In this document: positions 61,986 through 64,000 of the stretch, piece by piece
Numbering within the stretch: the first letter of the stretch is position 1
How the letters are laid out: each line of letters starts with the position of its first letter
Notes under the pieces: generated by a model
The model's input: the letters and a program-made list of their open reading frames with translations, nothing else
The model's database searches: none
Told to the model about the DNA's origin: nothing
Source of the DNA: SFEL01 sp045603585
GTDB taxonomy: Bacteria; Bacillota; Clostridia; Christensenellales; CAG-138
Direction: 5' to 3'
Assembly: GCA_045603585.1 (NCBI GenBank)
Contig: JAZUMK010000012.1
Span: forward strand, 24,752 to 88,751
DNA length: 64,000 nt
Translations under genes and position numbers: made by a program

Positions 61986-63089
61986 TTAATTTTGCTGTGC
62001 AGATAACTCTTTGCGTTTGCTTTTTCTCACGCGGTTGATGTGCCGCTCAAAATCTCCGTTATTGATAAGCTCGGCCAATACATACTGCATAAAGGTAGGC
62101 ACAGTACAGGAGTAAAACCCCAGCTTTATTCGAAAGCTTTCAACAAGATGCTTTGGCAAAACCATATATCCGATTCGCAGTGAGGAGGAAATGGTCTTTG
62201 AAAAGGTATTCAGGTAGATCACATTATCCTTATCCGATAGCACAAACAGCGTTTCGGTGGGCTTTGCATAAACCGAAAACTCGGATTCAAAATCATCCTC
62301 TATGATATAACGCTCGCCCTGCTCTGACCAGCGGATGTATTCATGCCGTTTGGAAGCCGTGGCCGTAACGCCGCTGGGATAGCTTCGGTACGGAGTTGTA
62401 TGCAGAACGTCGGCTTTTGTTTCGGCAAGGGCTTTGCTGTAAATACCGGAATCTGCCAGAGGAAGCGATTCGTATACAACTTCGGCAGCCTGATATATCT
62501 GCTGTATCTTCTTGTATGACGGAGATTCAATTGCGTAAATACGCTGTCTTCCCAGCAGCTCCACAATGAGCCTGTAAAGATACTCCGATCCGGCCCCTAT
62601 GACGATTTGCTCCACATCCACCAATATGCCCCGGTTTCTCGCAAGGTAATGGCGAATCGCCTCACGCAGCTCAAAGCAGCCGCTGTTTGGAGATTTTTCA
62701 AGCAAAAGGTCGCCATGCTCGGTCAACACTCTGCGCATTGTTTTGCTGAGCACAGATAGCGGAAAATACGGATAGGTCTGCTCTGCACTGCCCCCGGTAT
62801 CATGCTTTGAATATTCGGTACGGTGTTCACCTGATGCGGCAAATCCGTCGCTCTTGCGGAATATGACCACATATCCGCTGCGCTCCCGGGCTTCCACATA
62901 TCCCTCATCACAAAGAAGGGCGTAGGCGTGTTCTACCGTAATGGTGCTGACGCCGGTTTCCGCGGCAAGGCTGCGCTTTGACGGAAGCTTCATATTGTAT
63001 GTATAGTTTCCCGCAATGATATCCTCACGAAGCTGGTTATACAGCTGAAGATATGCAAGACGCTTTTCTTTATCCACCGTATATTTCAT
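61986..63089 (-). CDS. MocR/PdxR family GntR-type regulator with aminotransferase domain
   Basis: 367 aa. N-terminal winged helix (LYNQLREDIIAGNYTYN, LPSKRSLAAETGVSTITVEH) followed by a fold-type I aminotransferase domain in which NTFSKTISSSLRIGYM carries the PLP-binding lysine. PdxR-type members sense pyridoxal phosphate. Divergent from an ECF S-component gene with 93 bases between, so it likely controls vitamin B6 or related uptake. Slightly shorter than typical MocR proteins. Confidence 0.88.
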   Translation of the reverse strand: MKYTVDKEKRLAYLQLYNQLREDIIAGNYTYNMKLPSKRSLAAETGVSTITVEHAYALLCDEGYVEARERSGYVVIFRKSDGFAASGEHRTEYSKHDTGGSAEQTYPYFPLSVLSKTMRRVLTEHGDLLLEKSPNSGCFELREAIRHYLARNRGILVDVEQIVIGAGSEYLYRLIVELLGRQRIYAIESPSYKKIQQIYQAAEVVYESLPLADSGIYSKALAETKADVLHTTPYRSYPSGVTATASKRHEYIRWSEQGERYIIEDDFESEFSVYAKPTETLFVLSDKDNVIYLNTFSKTISSSLRIGYMVLPKHLVESFRIKLGFYSCTVPTFMQYVLAELINNGDFERHINRVRKSKRKELSAQQN

Positions 63090-63182
63090 CTGGTTATATA
63101 ATACACTCCTGATTTGGTAATTGTTATATATTCAGATTTAATATACATTATTTCAGCAAGGAAGTAAAGGAGCACGACACTG

Positions 63183-63686
63183 ATGTACACCGGAACAAGA
63201 AAACTGGTTATGGCTGCCCTAATTGCGGCACTTACATGCATAGCAACAATGATCATCAAGATCCCCTCCCCGCTAAAGGGATACATAAATCTTGGTGACT
63301 GTATTGTACTGGTGGGCGGATGGATGCTTTCGCCTGCATACGGATTTCTTGCCGCAGGTCTGGGTTCCGCGCTGGCGGATATTTTTTCCGGATATGTCGC
63401 TTACGCTCCGGCAACCTTTATCATCAAGGGGCTTATGGCGATAATTGCGTTTTACGGCTTTAAATTAACCAATAAAAAACTTGGAAATCTGCCATCCAGG
63501 ATAATAAGCGGCGCTGCTGCGGAGATCCTGATGATCATCGGGTATTTGGGGTTTGAAAGCTTCCTTTATGGATTCGCTCCTTCGCTGGTAAACGTCCCCG
63601 CCAATGGCGTACAGGGCCTTGCCGGTCTGATAATCGGTATACTTCTCATAACGGCATTCGAAAAGAATAAAATAATACCGGATTAA
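63183..63686 (+). CDS. ECF transporter S component, possibly for vitamin B6
   Basis: 167 aa, five to six membrane segments, with KGYINLGDCIVLVGGWMLSPAYG and GLGSALADIFSGYVAYAPATFIIKG, the pattern of S components that share a housekeeping EcfAA'T. Divergent MocR/PdxR-type neighbour suggests a pyridoxine-like ligand (PdxU-type), but this is inference. GTAAAGGAGC is upstream of the ATG. Confidence 0.82.
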   Translation: MYTGTRKLVMAALIAALTCIATMIIKIPSPLKGYINLGDCIVLVGGWMLSPAYGFLAAGLGSALADIFSGYVAYAPATFIIKGLMAIIAFYGFKLTNKKLGNLPSRIISGAAAEILMIIGYLGFESFLYGFAPSLVNVPANGVQGLAGLIIGILLITAFEKNKIIPD

Positions 63687-63703
63687 ATGCGGCACAAAAT
63701 ACA

Positions 63704-63747
63704 CCAAATAAAAAAGCAAACCCTATAAGGTTTGCTTTTTTATTTGG
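63704..63747. terminator. Strong bidirectional terminator (copy A)
   Basis: An about 19-bp stem (63704-63722 with 63729-63747) with A and T runs inside, directly after the S-component gene. It forms part of a direct repeat with 63883-63940. Confidence 0.85.
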
Positions 63748-63764
63748 TGCCGGAAGTGGGACTC
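63706..63764. repeat. Direct repeat copy A: terminator plus 20-bp tRNA 3' end
   Basis: Bases 63706-63764 nearly duplicate 63883-63940: the A-tract hairpin followed by the last 20 bases of the tRNA-Leu gene (63745-63764 equals 63921-63940). After position 63764 the tRNA similarity stops. It looks like a duplicated or displaced tRNA 3' end, such as an attachment-site scar. Confidence 0.75.
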
Positions 63765-63873
63765 CCCGGGGCACTGGGGCAGTGCTCCGGCCAGCCCGGG
63801 GAACTGAAAAACCATTCACCGGATGGTTTTTCCCTCACTTCGCTCGGCCGTTCCCTTCGAGTCCCCCTTCCGC
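63750..63873. repeat. Short hairpin-rich element bounded by a 14-nt inverted repeat
   Basis: The left end CGGAAGTGGGACTC (63751-63764) pairs with the right end at about 63858-63871 with one mismatch. Between them lie a GC-rich multi-stem segment (63765-63806) and a perfect hairpin GAAAAACCAT/ATGGTTTTTC (about 63808-63832). No reading frame of note. Could be a MITE-like repeat, a tRNA-derived remnant or a small RNA. Confidence 0.45.
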
Positions 63874-63882
63874 TTATCATAT

Positions 63883-63920
63883 AAATAAAAAAGCAAACCC
63901 TATGGGTTTGCTTTTTTATT
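63883..63920 (-). terminator. Terminator of tRNA-Leu (copy B)
   Basis: The hairpin AAATAAAAAAGCAAACCC/GGGTTTGCTTTTTTATTT lies immediately 3' of the minus-strand tRNA and forms the second copy of the direct repeat. Confidence 0.8.
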
Positions 63921-64000
63921 TGGTGCCGGAAGTGGGACTCGAACCCACACGGTATCGCTACCAGCGGATTTTGAGTCCGCCACGTCTGCCAATTCCATCA
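63921..64000 (-). tRNA. tRNA-Leu (CAA anticodon), 5' end cut by the window
   Basis: Read on the minus strand, the T-arm GGTTCGAGTCCC, an encoded 3' CCA, a long class II variable arm (TGGTAGCGATACC), and the anticodon loop CTCAAAA between GCGGA and TCCGC are all present, giving anticodon CAA for leucine UUG codons. The D-arm (TGGAATTGGCAGACG) is present; about 8-9 acceptor-stem bases lie beyond the window edge. Confidence 0.95.

Overview
The window reads as chromosome of an anaerobic Gram-positive bacterium of the class Clostridia (Bacillota), probably a gut-type lineage. This is inference from gene families and layout: strong AGGAGG-type ribosome sites, LytTR/DUF3021 and MocR regulators, ECF vitamin transporters, BMP-type nucleoside transporter, MATE pumps, and lipoproteins with clear lipoboxes. 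Coding regions are GC-rich at third positions while intergenic DNA is AT-rich, which creates many long antisense shadow frames that are not genes.

Layout. 1-12.4 kb is mostly housekeeping: an ABC-2 exporter with a LytTR/DUF3021 pair, two MATE pumps, a flavoprotein, CutC, a GMP synthase lacking its amidotransferase domain, a ZIP transporter, a HAD phosphatase, and a four-gene iron-sulfur/FAD electron-transfer operon. 12.7-19 kb holds a lipoprotein and a complete 2-oxoacid (acetoin/pyruvate-type) dehydrogenase complex (E1a, E1b, E2 with two lipoyl domains, E3). 19-32 kb is a dense operon of amidohydrolase, PreA-like dihydropyrimidine/dihydroorotate dehydrogenase, methenyl-H4MPT cyclohydrolase-like protein (Mch), BMP-family nucleoside-type ABC transporter, second amidohydrolase, second Mch-like protein and DAO-type FAD oxidoreductase, with a convergent hydantoinase/dihydropyrimidinase. 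32-44 kb holds two xanthine-dehydrogenase-type molybdenum hydroxylases around a YkoEDC-like ECF transporter, a PfkB kinase and a YgeY-like M20 hydrolase. 44.4-49.2 kb, on the minus strand, is a compact operon for the four subunits of a formyltransferase/hydrolase complex (FhcD, FhcB, FhcA, FhcC) plus an ATP-grasp ligase of the MptN/RimK type. 49.4-61.3 kb is a second catabolic operon: LsrF-like aldolase, SorC regulator, zinc alcohol dehydrogenase, AcoX/NAD-kinase-like protein, sugar ABC transporter, TIM-barrel isomerase, ADP-ribosylglycohydrolase, and GlpA/GlpB-like FAD enzymes. The right end has a CAT-like acetyltransferase, a MocR regulator divergent from an ECF S component, and a tRNA-Leu(CAA) with a duplicated 3' end.

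How the parts may work together. The unusual system is the tetrahydromethanopterin/methanofuran-type C1 pathway: the Fhc complex plus two Mch paralogues, a module best known from methanogens, methylotrophic Proteobacteria and Planctomycetes. It sits beside genes for breaking down purine- or pyrimidine-like N-heterocycles: nucleoside-type uptake, two molybdenum hydroxylases, three amidohydrolases, a PreA-like reductase and a YgeY-like hydrolase. No Fae or MtdB homologue is seen. My inference is that a C1 unit (formimino, methenyl or N-methyl derived) released from an N-heterocycle or N-methyl substrate enters at the methenyl-H4MPT-like level, is opened by Mch, moved to a methanofuran-like carrier by FhcD and released as formate by FhcA. 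A 16-nt sequence containing a CACA-AA-TGTG dyad in two divergent promoter regions may be a shared operator. The two substrates (first and second catabolic operons) cannot be named from sequence alone.
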